Below are positions 10,046 to 25,066 of a stretch of 64,000 nucleotides of DNA, in pieces. This DNA is from Platerodrilus igneus (taxonomy: Eukaryota; Arthropoda; Insecta; Coleoptera; Lycidae): NCBI GenBank assembly GCA_036346225.1, contig JARFIW010001104.1, positions 8,458,001 to 8,522,000 on the forward strand, read 5' to 3'. The position numbers and the translations under genes are program-made. The notes below the pieces were generated by a model. It was not told the DNA's origin. It did not search any database and worked only from the letters and a program-made list of their open reading frames with translations. The number at the start of each line of letters is the position of its first letter. The stretch's first letter is position 1.

Positions 10046-10500
10046 AGAACTGGTTAGATGTGTACCTCCATTGTTTCTTATTCTGAGTTAACCTACACAT
10101 TTCCTTGAAATTCTCACAGCCTACATCTTTCACTATCTGCATGCAATAGTCTAATCTAGATCTAGCACTGTCTCTCTTTAATCTTATTTCTGCTTGTAAT
10201 ATATCTTGCAATATTTCTTTATGCCTTGGAGCATTTCCAATCTTTCTCTTTCTCCTATATATTTTTTTGTTTTTCATAGATATTTTCTTCCCCTACTGTT
10301 TCTAGAACCTGTCTGCCTATGCTGCCATCATTATTCATCTGAACAACTACATTCCAAAGGCTTCTACGTTTTTCCTGTCTGTTTCTCCTATTATCCCCAT
10401 TTCATAGCTGTACAGCGCTGTGCTCCACACATACACTTTTAACAACTTTTCCCTTGTTTCTATGTTTGTTGCCTTCGAACATAGCAGCTACTCTTTCTTG
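10046..10500 (-). mobile_element. RTE-like LINE 3' fragment, minus strand
   Basis: Minus-strand translation gives, in order, NIETREKLLKVYVWSTALYS, an EMGIIGETDRKNVEAF stretch, two stops, then RRKRKIGNAPRH, and RLDYCMQIVKDVGCENFKEM followed by CRLTQNKKQW. The TRxKLLKxYVWSxALY block is the conserved region just after the reverse transcriptase domain of this LINE group, so this copy reaches further 5' than its neighbours. Several stops and shifts show that it is dead. It lacks the TGA-repeat 3' end seen in the 6764 and 26112 copies, and stops at the junction with the + strand copy. Confidence 0.75.
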
Positions 10501-13084
10501 TTATATAGAGTATGGCTCGTCTTATATTGTTTTCTAAACATCCTGGTGATACAAAAGTCAGTTTACCGAGGGATACTGAATATACAACTCGGCGGAATAC
10601 TTACATTGGTATATTTGTGGTCCGATATTGGAAGCCAATTAAAGTGCTGTAGACTGTAGCTGATTCTAGTAAAAATGTTGTCTTAATTATTTTGCTAGCT
10701 CAGTTTAAACGAAACCATTAGAATCAGGCATCAAATTTATAATGATGGGAAATATTCTTTAACAAACAATTTTTCAAATAACAATTGCTACATCCACAAC
10801 AGTCTTTCTTTAACAAATCATATCTTACAGGTAACCTCAAAAAAATACTTTCATACAAACATTAAAATCTAAAAGTAGAGTTTAATATTGCCTTGATGAC
10901 TTTTTCTTTCACATAATATCTTAAGTCTGAGATAAAAAATTATACCTACTGGATAACTACTCGCTTATACTAAATAGAGTAAAAATTTTCATTTTTTTTC
11001 ATTAGGATTTTCCTTTACAAGCCGTTCCCCATTTTTAACAATCTCCTCTTAACATTGGATTTAAATGTATCTGATCAGTTATGTTTAATAATTTACAAAC
11101 CTATCGAAGTCAGTCACCCTCAATTCAAATTATCAATTCTCACACAAAGATGTACAGACAAAATCTTACATAATTTAACTTAATTAACCAATAAAAGCAA
11201 TCTTTTTAAAAAATTTTAAAACAATTTTATTTTAGTTTAACTGTTTATATTATGCTTGTTGTACTTTTTTATATTATTGAAATTTCTCCATTAAATATCA
11301 TTACATATAAATTGCGTATCTACTCAATATTAAGATCGTCCAAATTGTTTAAAATTTGCCATTAAAATTTCTTATATGCTTTCCAAATCCATATACCAAT
11401 ATCGTCCAAATCGTTTAAAATCTTATCGTCAATTTACCTTTAAATCCATTCCAGCTTCATATATGCTTTCATTCAAATTAAAACTTTATCTTGCCATAAT
11501 TCATTAATGTTCATTTATTTTGCATTTTTATCTACTTCCTTCAAAATAGCAATAAACTTTTAAAATCGTAAATTAAACACGACTAGCATCGCGACGTTTA
11601 AAACAAGTATTCAACAATTAACCATTGACCACCACTTTTAATTAGTTATATTCTTACAATTTTTCCTTTTGGGAAAATTTGTATGCCTCACAGCTAAACT
11701 TGAGACTTTACTCTAAGCGGTAGATAGCAATGGAACGGACGTGCTTGTTTTTTCCAAAGATGTTTAAAGGAGTGCCATTAAATTTAGAAAGAAAGGGAAA
11801 TGAAGAAACTGAAACAAATTGATTCCAATACTGAAAATTAAGTATAACGATGAGATACCTGAAAGAAATTATAAGTTTATAAATAAGACACACGAGGCAG
11901 CAACTTGTGTCTCCAATATATTTCTAAATTAAAGCAATACAATATAGTAATTATCATTTTATATTTCAAAACATAACCAAATATCATTAGAATATTTTAT
12001 ATTTTTAATTCCTGTAAAACCGTTTTTGTAATAAAAAGAGATGAAAATTTTGTTAGATCATTTAATGATTTGTAAAAAGTTTTCTGTTACAAATCAACAA
12101 TGTAAGGACGGATAATTCATAATATATTCTGTTTTGTTGATATTTAAAAAAAATTTAATTATGCTTATTATTTTAAATCTCAAAGGATAAACAACTGAAC
12201 CTTCATTTTTAAAATTATAATAAAAAATTTACATAAAAAACTGAATCTATTTTCTACTCACAATCAGAATGTATAGATCTCAAATAGTTTATAATTATAA
12301 AAAAAGTTTCATAAATTTCCAAAACTAGATGACGAGAGGCAACGTATGTTTAAATTTATAAACAAAATCAATTATGTAAGTAACAGATGTTCTGAGTCAA
12401 TTTAAGCTCCAGCATGAATTGAGCTTGATACTTAAGTTTATATATAATCTACTTATTAATATAAATGTGGTCTTCTTTCTGCATAATCAGAGAGTGATAT
12501 TTAACAGGTTGCTTGTTAGTTATTATGGCAAGCAAATCTTTATAATACTAGTAGTAGGGCTGTATTTAATTGTATTGATCTATGTTATCTTATCACATGA
12601 GGAATCAATACATACATCAATCCTAAATCTGGCCTTTAAGTTCAAATTAAATTCCAAATACAAATTTTTACTTTGCTAGATTTTATAATAAGCTTTAAAT
12701 AAAATGTAAACAAAACGAAGCTAACAACACTGATTTCAAATTAGATGGAAAAGAGTACAAACCTTAGAAGTGCAGTTTAAATAATACCACCTGTATCACC
12801 AATCAGAATCATATGTCCGTTATGTGTTATATTGAAACAAAAAAAGTGAAGTAGACTTTGGTCTGTTGGGGTGTCTTAACATTTTCTTCAAACTTAACAG
12901 AAGATTGTCCAATTTACTTAATCAAAATAAGATGATAACCTGGACCAATTATACAGCACTGAAAATTAATGACATTTCTTAAAGATGTAAGTACTTTAAC
13001 AATTCTTCAAAGCCAAATTAGTAAAACACGTGTTTGCATTCTAGGCGATTTTAAAATCGAACACCAAATTAAATTGTGTTATAC
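10501..13084. other. AT-rich DNA with no recognised feature
   Basis: About 2.6 kb, very AT-rich, with poly-A/T runs. Short frames such as 12419-12679 (+) are low-complexity hydrophobic translations of AT-rich sequence, with no domain. Nothing else could be supported. Confidence 0.45.
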
Positions 13085-14500
13085 ATTGGCGTAGCATACA
13101 AAAAACAGACCAGGGAGCGAAAATGACCGGGTTCAATCGGTAAGTGGGTGGGGTTTTACACATACAAAATTTAAGAAAGACCTGAAATAAAAAAAAATTA
13201 CACACACTCACAACTAAACATACCCAAAAGAAAGCCTCTAATTAAAAAAAATTAATAACAATAAATAATAATAAAAACAATCAATAATTATAAGCTAAGC
13301 CTATCAATAAAATAAAAAGAAATAATTTTTAAAATGGTGAGCTGCTGTTTTTAGGGGTCTACCCCCTTACATTATGTAGTAACTGCTGTGTATTTACGGT
13401 AGTAGTCATATTAATTACGAAATGACTAGACACATAGATTTACAGTTGATTTATTGAGAGAGTAGATAACATAATAGTGTAAGGCACGTTTATTGCTTAC
13501 CAAGGCTGACATCGTACTACCGGGGGAATATACAACTATCACCTAGCGCATAGTTACTAAATACTCATAAACAGCCAGTGGCGTGCCATACACAACAGTA
13601 AAAAAAAAAAAAGAACGCAACCCTGAAAACCACAGCTTGAGATCATTGCAAATATAAAATTTAACATATAGGATGGTCACGATAAGTACAATATTTTTAA
13701 TATACATCATCTCACTTGACGATAATCATTTTACGAATTCTAAATTTAATCAACATGTGGTCACTGATAAATATATTCTTTCGACCTATAAACACTCACC
13801 CACAATGTAGGGTTGGTCCTAATGACAAGGCGGAACAGAGGGGCTCGGGATCAAGTAATGTTGGTGTTTGTCCATACTCAAAAAAGGAACGGCAATCCAA
13901 CGGGTTGCTAAGTTCTCCCGAAGGAAGAAGCTAGAATAATTTCAGGTAAAATTACTTTATTGTCACCGCAAAATACGTTTTTATTAAAACCAGAAATACC
14001 TAACACGCTGTATTGCGTGCACGAACTTCCCACACTGAAAAACGGAAACAACCAAAAATATATCAAATGTTTTTGTTGTGTTGTTTGAAAAGAAAGTGAG
14101 TATTAATATTGTTTAATTTAATAACCAGAGCTCCACAAGTCATATTGTTATCGAACGATTAGAAAACTGGAAAACACGGTATCAAATAATAGTAGGATCT
14201 ATCATCTCGACAAGTCTTTAAATGGGAAACACAAAAGAAGCAATTATAGGCTATCGCAAGGTATACCGAGCTCACGGATACCTAACACAGGATATTGACT
14301 TATTTAAATTTTATCATAAACTTGTCGTTTCCAAGCAAATAGATTTAAGTTGAGAAATTATTTGAAAGGGTATTTATTGCAGAAAAGTAAAATATACAGG
14401 ATGAAAACCATTTAATTGTAGCATAAACTTGTCGTTTTAAAGCAAAAGGGATTTGAGTTGAAAAGTATTAGACAGCGTATTTATTATTAATTAAGTTGAC
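13085..14500 (-). repeat. Interspersed repeat, left arm of a 32-kb-separated inverted pair
   Basis: Blocks of this region match the reverse complement of 46930-48190 in the same order. They include CGGGTTCAATCGGTAAGTGG (near 13133), CGATTAGAAAACTGGAAAAC (near 14156), AATAGTAGGATCTATCATCT (near 14188), AAATGGGAAACACAAAAGAA (near 14220) and GCATAAACTTGTCGTTTTAA (near 14420). The outer end reads TGGCGTAGCATAC, close to hAT-type termini (CAGTGGCGTAGC). A second such end, CAGTGGCGTGCCATA, sits inside at about 13575, so the block may be composite. No protein-coding remnant was found. Confidence 0.7.
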
Positions 14501-17638
<3,138 letters not shown>

Positions 17639-18004
17639 CTAATGGGGGATTCTTCGTAAAAGGCGTCGGAACTGGTGTTGGGTGTCGTATTCACACATCC
17701 AGGCAGATAGGTCCACTTCAGTGATAGCGGGCGGTGAAGAAGGGGCCATCACGGACGACTCGGATATCAGGTTTCGGTGAATTGCATTCAGCAGTAGATG
17801 CTGATACCAAAATGTTTTACGAAGTAACTTCCTTGGTGGAAGTTCATACCCTGGTGGTAGGATTTGGTGCACCTTGCCGGCAGGGCATGGAGTATCCACG
17901 TTAGTGCATAACGCACAACCTTTTGGTTTAACCTCCAGGCTTTGGTGTACCGTGATAAAGGTTAAACTCGGAAGATCAGAAGCTATTACTTGCTCCTGGC
18001 TATT
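17639..18004 (-). CDS. Possible terminal exon or old coding fragment, unrecognised
   Basis: A GC-richer block on the minus strand is open for about 121 codons to TAG at 17641-17639. Directly before it lies a good 3' splice site: a T-rich tract then ATATTGACAG, ending at 18005. Of the three frames after this AG only one is open, the one containing GCALCTNVDTPCPAGKVHQI and LPPGYELPPRKLLRKTFW. It has balanced composition and no low complexity. I do not recognise the protein. It could be the last coding exon of a minus-strand gene nested in the membralin intron, or part of an unrecognised transposon. Confidence 0.35.
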   Translation of the reverse strand, partial: NSQEQVIASDLPSLTFITVHQSLEVKPKGCALCTNVDTPCPAGKVHQILPPGYELPPRKLLRKTFWYQHLLLNAIHRNLISESSVMAPSSPPAITEVDLSAWMCEYDTQHQFRRLLRRIPH

Positions 18005-18963
18005 GCCTGTCAATATATATCCAACAACAAACGAAAGCCCGCCTCTTTGATCATTATAATTAATGTTTGTATTGTAGTAATCGGAATTTCCGGGCGAGTC
18101 GATTCGATTTTAAGGTGTGTTGATTGGCGAGTCTGTTATTAAGTGGCGTTCACTTTTGCGTCTATGAAGTTTGTTAGTTGCAACTTGGGTTGCATACCTA
18201 CAGGTATAGAAGTGTTAACTTCTTGAGAACGGTGCTTGAAGGTGCCAAGCAACCTCTGAATCTGGTGTTCAACATAATAGTTTGCGTATACTAAAAGTTC
18301 ATATTACTACAATTATTGGGTTTACGTTTTTAACCTATACTAACGCTTATTTTAGAAAACCTTTGAGAAGTGAAATTATAATCTATATAAGTAAAACAAA
18401 ATGTTTTAACAAATGAACTAAAAACAGAATACAAATCTTAACTACAAATTTGTGATAATATTCAAAATGTTCTTGTGAACATACCAGTTTTGTTTTACAA
18501 TTTCCACAATATTCTTTAGTGTGAATGTTTTTATTTTAATATATATGTTACCATTAAATTCCGAAATTCGATATTTCGTGAAATAACTTGTAAAAAATGT
18601 GAAATCTCTACCAGCGTAAGTAAACTCCCGTTTTTAGTAAGTGTTATGAAAAATCACTATCGTTATCTGTAAAATGCCCAATAAAATTTTGACATAGGGT
18701 ATTTATTAGTATTTGTATTCAAAACCAGTTGTCACTACACGTGCAACAGTAAAAAGTCGAACGAATGTGTGCTACACAAAAGGCACGCTACAGTTAGTTA
18801 ATTCAATCATGTGACATTTTCCAGTGAGTACCCATCATGTGATGAAGCCATACAGTTAGAGCCATTTCTTGCAATGTTTCTGTGGATCTGAGAGCAAAGT
18901 TGTTGGTTTTGTAGCACATTTTGTGGATCTTTTTTTGAATTTAAAGTTGTGTTAGTGTTTCAA

Positions 18964-20247
18964 AATGGACCATTCTTTGCTTGCTTTATGGAAAGAGAAA
19001 TTTCTAAATGATTTATTAACCGTTGATGATGTTAAGCTTTCAAAGTATACTATTTTAATGAAGGAGTAGTATGGAGAATTATAAAACGAAACTAAAGAAG
19101 CAAAATTGGCTTCCAATAAAACCTTTTTGCAGATACAGACATATAAAAGCATTCGATGTATTAGAAATTGGAGATTTTCGGCGAATAATCACAAAATCAA
19201 GTACATTACATGTGATTTTCCAATGCTCCACCCGAAGGTACTACATTGGCCAGGAAGCGAGTTTTTTTTACCTGGAAAATTTTGAATTTTGCCGAATCCT
19301 TGCTGTTCCAAGCAAGGTAGGGATCTTTTAACGTGCGTGACAACACTCACACACGGGATCTCCATTTTACCTCTCATCCGAACGAGGGTGTATTTTTGCG
19401 AAAAATGCTCGCCTAACATTTTTCAAGCGGACCGTGTCGGGATAAAATCAAGTACAGACCAAAAATTGTATTACTTACTTGTTGATGAGATATACGAAGT
19501 AATTGAAGCAGCTCACATATCAGTTGGACATGGCGGTCGCGACCATAAGCCAATATAGCTACAAGGATGATTAATTTATTATGTCAATGTGCGAAGTATG
19601 TAATAGTAAAAATTGTAAAAATAGATAAAAGGGCTTGTTTTGAAACCAATTTTACATAATGAATTGAATAGCCATTGCCAAGTCTATCTTATTGACTTTT
19701 AAAGCCAAGCTGACAAGCAGTATAAATTTATAATGGTCTATCAGGACCAAACAAAATATGTGTTACTTCGAGCCGGGACACCGAAATGAGGAGCCGAGAT
19801 GGTGTCGCGTTAGCCTTAAGCCCTTCCGCACTATTTTAATATTTAGAAACCTATGAGCTAATATGCACTTGTTTAACTGTCACAAAGATAAAGTGGCACC
19901 TGGTCAAATTGCATCTGTCAAAACTTTATATCTTCTGTCTGTAGATTGTGTTGGACAAAATAAGCTTTAAGACGCACATTGTAAGTGTTAACTGTTTGCA
20001 ACTATAATAGTAAGAGTTTAACTTTATAGGAAATTTAAAATAAATGTTGGATTAATACTGATGGTTCAACTTTATTCGAAATAGTGTGTTCAGTCTGTAC
20101 TGTCTCTAAAACCACCCCAAACATATAGCTTACAAGTTGAATGAAATATTTTTGACTTTTGGTGCTCTGTGCATTCTTTTTAGTGTTAATGACAGAGAAT
20201 TTTCCAATTCTATTATAGAAGAATTTAAAACATTATGGTCAGAACGG
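18964..20247 (+). pseudogene. KRBA2/Ginger-like integrase-domain ORF, decayed and split by a SINE
   Basis: In animals this gene group (KRAB-A domain-containing protein 2-like) derives from cut-and-paste transposons that use a retroviral-type integrase. From ATG 18964 the reading gives MDHSLLALWKEKFLNDLL. After one stop at ~19069 it continues with a frame to DFRRIITKSS. Beyond the SINE (19206-19443) it continues in frame with LYYLLVDEIYEVIEAAHISV then GHGGRD, the H2C2 zinc-binding start. Further on (~19645-19790) come KPILHNELNS and YKFIMVYQDQTKYVLL, the first part of the catalytic core. A last block at 20130-20247 (LTFGALCILFSVNDREFSNS) is the second catalytic region, with its usual D-N-G signature mutated. 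Many stops and shifts make it non-functional. Confidence 0.7.
19206..19443 (-). mobile_element. tRNA-derived SINE, copy 1 (5' truncated)
   Basis: The minus strand reads from the end of the tRNA-like head (CCCGACACGGTCCGCTTGAA) through the body (AAAATGTTAGGCGAGCATTT, later CCTTGCTTGGAACAGC) to the shared 3' end GGAGCATTGGAAAATCACATG. The box A part of the head is missing. Both sides carry the 13-bp duplication AAAATCAAGTACA (19193-19205 and 19444-19456). Deleting the SINE and one duplicate restores the integrase reading frame. Compare the copies at 40647-40931 and 59407-59704. Confidence 0.92.
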
Positions 20248-20858
20248 TGTTAATTTCCCTTGTATTTCAATATAACGGGTGTGAATAACATCAATCACAT
20301 TGTTACATTGAAAAGAGGGGAAATGTGTATAAAAAAACCAGGAAAGATATCTATATAAACCGGGATAGCTGCAGACATGGAGTGTGGGATAAGTCAGGGT
20401 GTACCACATTTTCTTACTTAAGAAAAAGCAGGCGGCATCCAGGTATAAATTTTATGTACAAGGTATAATTTTGTGCAAGAGAAACAGATGATATAAACAA
20501 ATAAAATAACGAAAATCAAAATCAGCCCATGACGAACATCTTAACAAAAGTGATAAAAGTGTGTTAATATTGCTCTTCAAGTTTCTGGTTTATTTCAGTA
20601 AAAAGGTGTAAATAAATTTTGATTTTTGTACTCAACAACAATTAAACATTTCTTAATTCAGTGGTGTTACAGTGGCTGTGCTGATTACATCAAAAGTTCC
20701 TTTTTCACTAAAAGTAGGTGAACAGATTTCATTTTAACAACAACTATACAAATAAACTTATTGCATGTGGCATGATAAGATAGTAGCATATGGCTTGTAT
20801 GATTACAAAGTTCAACTTTACTAACATTATCTATAAACAAAACAAATGCCATTAACCT
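20248..20858. other. Probable LINE A 5' UTR plus unassigned DNA
   Basis: No coding sequence is supported. The 5' end of LINE A must lie somewhere here, since its ORF1 starts at 20880, but I cannot place it because no target duplication was found. Confidence 0.4.
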
Positions 20859-20879
20859 GTGTATAAACAGTGTTACAAA

Positions 20880-22001
20880 ATGCCATGCTGCTTTCTATGT
20901 AATGAATCAGACAAAGTTTTCAGCTGTGATAAATGCCAACATCCCATATGTGATTCCTGCAGTGGTCTTACATCCTCCGAGATACGCTGTCTTGAATTAA
21001 AACGAAGAACCTTTCTTTTCCACTGCAAATCTTGTCTTTCATCTACTGATAGTAATCAGACATTAGAATATGTTATGCAATCTAAATTTGAAAAGGTCAT
21101 AAATGATATAAACAATATGTTCGAAAAATTTAAAGCAGAACTAGTGGAAGTGACAAATAAAACAATTCCCACTGCCACCAGTTACCTCAGTGTGTCCAAT
21201 AAAGCACTCACTGCGACTTATTCAAGTGTAATTAAGGCTCAACCAGTGCTAATTATCAAACAAGTTACCACTCAGAAAAGTAAGGACACTAAGTCCGAGA
21301 TCAAAGATGTTATTAACCCTGCAGATATTGGAGTAAATGTTTCAAAAATTCGTGAAGCATCAAAGGGTGGCATCATCATCGGTTGCATAAATCAATCAGA
21401 CCGTAATTTATTACAAAAAAATATTGTTGACAAGCTAGGCAGCAAGTACAATGTTCAAGCACCTAGTTTCAGAAAACCAAAAGTGCGAATTGTCAACATA
21501 AGCAGTGATGATATAGATGCAGATAATAAAAAAATTACTGAAAAGTTAATTAAGCAAAATAAGCTTAACACTGAAATAAACAATTTCCATCTGAAAATCA
21601 TAAAGGTAATTAAAAACACAAAACATAATAATTCAGTAGTAATTGTTGAAGCTGATCCACAAACACATGACCACTTATTAAAAATTGAAAAAGTTGCAAT
21701 TGGATGCTCTATGGGGAATATCTATAATCATGTAAATGTTATTCAATGTTATAACTGCCTAAAATATAACCATGTAGCACAAGACTGTAAGTCTAATGTA
21801 ACTTGTTCATTATGCTCTGGAACACACAATTATAAGAATTGCAGTGCAAAAGTTATGAAATGCTCCAACTGTTTATATGCGAAAGCCAAGCTCAACTTGG
21901 AAGTTGATGATACACATACAGCGGTAGATAAAAAATGTCCTTGCTACCTCCAGGTACTAAAGAAGGAAACTGCTAAAATTGAATATTATCAACAGATTTA
22001 G
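20880..22001 (+). CDS. LINE A ORF1 protein (PHD-like finger, coiled coil, CCHC zinc knuckles)
   Basis: RNA-binding chaperone-like protein that packages LINE RNA. I choose ATG 20880 (MPCCFLCNESDKVF) over the upstream GTG, giving 373 residues. Residues ~3-55 carry a Cys/His pattern (CCFLCN...CDKCQHPICDSC...HCKSC) like a PHD finger. Residues ~75-105 are helical and charged (EKVINDINNMFEKFKAELVE). A middle domain resembles the RRM-like core of Jockey ORF1. Near 21745-21880 there are zinc knuckles: CYNCLKYNHVAQDC and CSLCSGTHNYKNC, then a CSNC. The frame is intact throughout. PHD-type N-termini recur in ORF1 of LINE B and LINE C here. Confidence 0.88.
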   Translation: MPCCFLCNESDKVFSCDKCQHPICDSCSGLTSSEIRCLELKRRTFLFHCKSCLSSTDSNQTLEYVMQSKFEKVINDINNMFEKFKAELVEVTNKTIPTATSYLSVSNKALTATYSSVIKAQPVLIIKQVTTQKSKDTKSEIKDVINPADIGVNVSKIREASKGGIIIGCINQSDRNLLQKNIVDKLGSKYNVQAPSFRKPKVRIVNISSDDIDADNKKITEKLIKQNKLNTEINNFHLKIIKVIKNTKHNNSVVIVEADPQTHDHLLKIEKVAIGCSMGNIYNHVNVIQCYNCLKYNHVAQDCKSNVTCSLCSGTHNYKNCSAKVMKCSNCLYAKAKLNLEVDDTHTAVDKKCPCYLQVLKKETAKIEYYQQI

Positions 22002-22037
22002 CAATCACAGATAATTCATACAATCAATAACCCTCGA

Positions 22038-24887
22038 ATGTCCCAATGTAATGTTAAACAAAGTCATGGATTTTTAAGTCTCTGCCTTATAAATGTTAGA
22101 TCTCTTATTCCATGCTTTGATGAATTTGAAGCTTTTATACACACTCATGATTATGATATAATTGGTATCACAGAGTCCTGGCTTCCTACTGAATTTCCAT
22201 CCTCATTAGTGCATATTCAAGGATATAACTTAAATAGAAAGGATTGTCCAACTAGAGGTGGTGGTTTATGTTGGTATATTAGATGTAGTTTGCCTCATAA
22301 AACAGTAACAATCGACTACATTGAATACCCTACTCTCGAACAACTATGGATCAACTTCAAATCCAATAAACTCAATGTTGCAGCGGGTCTTATATACAGA
22401 TCCCCAAGTACAAGTTTGGCCTGCCTTAGTGAACTTGAAGTGGTTCTGTCTCACATTTGCACTAAATTTGACAATGTTATTTTAATAGGGGATGTTAATA
22501 TTGATTTTACCAGTACAAACTTTAGCTTCAAAAAATTAAGCTCTCTACTCAGTACTTTCAAACTAAAACAAAATGTAAAGGAACCCACTCGTGTCACAGA
22601 AACTTCAACAACCTTAATTGATATTATATGTACCAGTCCTAACATGAATGTTACTTTATGCGAAACACTTGACCTTCACAATATAACAGACCACAGAGCT
22701 GTTGCTTGTCAGTTTGATTTAACTATACCTAAAAGATCTATGCATAACAATATATATAGAGATTTTCAATGTTTCGATATAGACAAATTTGAACACGATG
22801 CTAATCAAATTGTATGGGACACCGTTGAATTAATAACTTCATTAGATGAAAAAGTAGGTTTTATTAATGAAGCTATTACATCGCTATTTGACATTCATGC
22901 ACCCATACGCACGATTCATAGTCAAAAAAGGTCCACCCTTATATTACTGCTACTATTAGACAGATGATACAATTAAGAAATGCCGCATGCAGAAGATACC
23001 TCAAATCCAAAAATAAAATAAAATTTCAGTACTACAAGGAGCTAAGGAATTACACCACGCAAGCTATTAAAAATGAAAAGAAAGCTTACTTTGAGTATCA
23101 ATGTAAATCTAATATAAACAATCCTAAGAAACTATGGCAGATGTTTGACAGATGTCAAATTCACTCCAGAGAACGAAATCAAATCTCACCTGATATTCAA
23201 AATGCAACTGATGTAAACCATTTCCTTGTTAATTCCATTCCACAACTAACAGACAGTACCTGCAAAACAACTCAAATACTATTGGACAAATTTTTACCCA
23301 AAGGCAACTGATTTTTTAAGTTTTAATCAGGTAACTACAGAATCAGTGGTTAAATCTGTAAGAAGAATCAATACTAATGCTCATGGTATTGACGGTATTA
23401 ACCGTAAAATGCTGTTACTAATAATGCCTTTCTGTGTCAAGACAATCACTCACATTATCAACTTTTCACTACAGTCTGGTACTTTTCCTTCTGCATGGAA
23501 GCTTTCGGTTATAACCCCTATTGCTAAAAAAGCACTAGCTATGAGCTACTCTGACCTACGGCCGATCAGCATATTGCCTATCCTATCAAAAGTTATTGAA
23601 CATTTGGTATATGTTCAAATAATGGAACATATCAAGCGATGTAGTATATTACCATCACTTCAGTCAGGCTTCCGAACAAGATACAGTACTGCTACAGCAC
23701 TAACCAAAGTTGTCACCGATTTAACAACCTCAATTGACGAATCAATGGTTACGTACCTAGTTTTCATAGATTTCAGTAAGGCTTTTGATGTTATCAATCA
23801 TGATCTTATGATAGCAAAGCTTCACTACTATGGATGCAGGGCAACTGTCCTTGATTGGTTTGCAAATTACCTATTGGACAGGTATAAATCTGTTAAACTA
23901 GTTAAACATCAATCCCAGTTTCTTCGTATACCTCAGGGTGTACCACAGGGAAGTATTCTGGGACCTCTCCTGTTTGCCATCTATACAGCAGACCTTCCTT
24001 CAGTGTTATCTTCAGCATGCAAATACCATATGTATGCAGATGATGTACAGTTATACATATCGAGTGACATACTATCTGTCAATAACACCATTATCCAATT
24101 GAACAAAGAACTTTCTGCAGTCTGCAAGTGGGTACAAAATAATGGGCTAATCCTGAATACAACGAAAACTGAGGCCTTGCGTGTTGGTTCAAAAACAAAC
24201 TGTAAACGGGCAGGCATGCTACAAAAAATAAATCTGGAAGTGAACAATACTGTGATTAATATCAGTGGTAGTGTTAAATATTTAGGGATAACGTTGGACA
24301 CTGAACTCGATTTTGAAAGTCATGTCAATAAAAAAATAGCAGTATGTTATTATAATATGCGTACCCTATACAGATACAAGCACTTACTAAATTCTTATAT
24401 TAAGTGGAGACTTTGTAACAGTTTAGTTATTTGTCATCTAGATTATTGCAGCGTTGTATTTTATAAACATCTGACATCTTATCTTAAGAACAGAATACAA
24501 GTGTTGCAAAATGTATGCTTTAGATTCTCGTTTGATATACAACGCAGGATACATGTAACACCCTATTACAACTCAAAAGCGATACTTAAATTTGATAGAA
24601 GAACAGATTTATTACTGGCCACTCTCATATATGTAATCATAGTCACCAAAGAACCAAATTACCTTCATGAAATATTACAACCACGATCTAGCTTACATCG
24701 CCTAAATCTGAGAAACAATACTAGTCTTACGATACCTGCACATGTTACTGCTAAATTTAAATCTTGTTTTGCTTATGTTGCTCCACTGATATTTAATAAA
24801 TACGAAGAATTATTTGATAACAAAACTAAAAAAACATTTCGTACAAAGTTTCATAATAGTCTATGCGACGAACAGAAAAGAACTTGA
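22038..24887 (+). pseudogene. LINE A ORF2 (endonuclease-reverse transcriptase), two frameshifts
   Basis: This would nick target DNA and copy LINE RNA there. Endonuclease: LCLINVRSLIPCFDEF, IIGITESWL, a GDVNID motif near 22489 and NITDHRAVA near 22680, all expected of the APE/EEP fold. The reverse transcriptase includes FIDFSKAFDVINHD near 23762, QGVPQGSILGPLLFAIYTAD near 23933 and the catalytic YADD at 24032-24043. The C-terminal tail includes DYCSVVFYKHL and ends at 24887. The frame changes in the A-run at ~22923-22928 and returns at the AAA near 23298, so the element is one base off between them. Either two mutations or two homopolymer sequencing errors would explain this. Confidence 0.92.
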
Positions 24888-25038
24888 TATTAGAATATAC
24901 ATATACCTACCTACTTGTTTATTATATTTAATATTAATAGTTATTTTGTATACATGTTTTATACTGTAGGGGAGGAATTGAAAACCAGCTTTGCTGAATT
25001 CCTCGCCCGTTGGTGTAATTTCTTCACCAATAAACGTT

Positions 25039-25065
25039 ATTCTATTCTATTCTATTCTATTCTAT
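25039..25065 (+). repeat. (ATTCT)n 3' tail of LINE A
   Basis: About five copies of ATTCT end the LINE after a short 3' UTR. Microsatellite-like 3' tails in place of poly-A are usual in several Jockey/CR1-group lineages. Confidence 0.9.
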
Positions 25066-25066
25066 A

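Larger units (their letters stand above)
20859..25066 (+). mobile_element. LINE A: near-complete Jockey/CR1-group non-LTR retrotransposon
   Basis: Two ORFs in the usual order: ORF1 (20880-22001) with a PHD-like finger and zinc knuckles, then ORF2 (22038-24887) with AP-endonuclease and reverse transcriptase. They are separated by only 36 bp. A short 3' UTR ends in an (ATTCT)n tail at 25039-25065. Both domains look complete, and only two single-base frame changes in homopolymer runs interrupt ORF2. It is the youngest-looking LINE in the window. The family replicates by nicking genomic DNA and priming reverse transcription from the nick. Confidence 0.93.

Noticed and set aside
12419..12679. 86-codon hydrophobic ORF, possible membrane protein
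   Set aside because: Translation of AT-rich sequence gives Ile/Leu/Phe-rich frames by chance; no start context or conserved pattern.
13716..13934. 72-codon ORF in the left repeat arm
   Set aside because: The frame is not kept in the right arm and no domain is visible.
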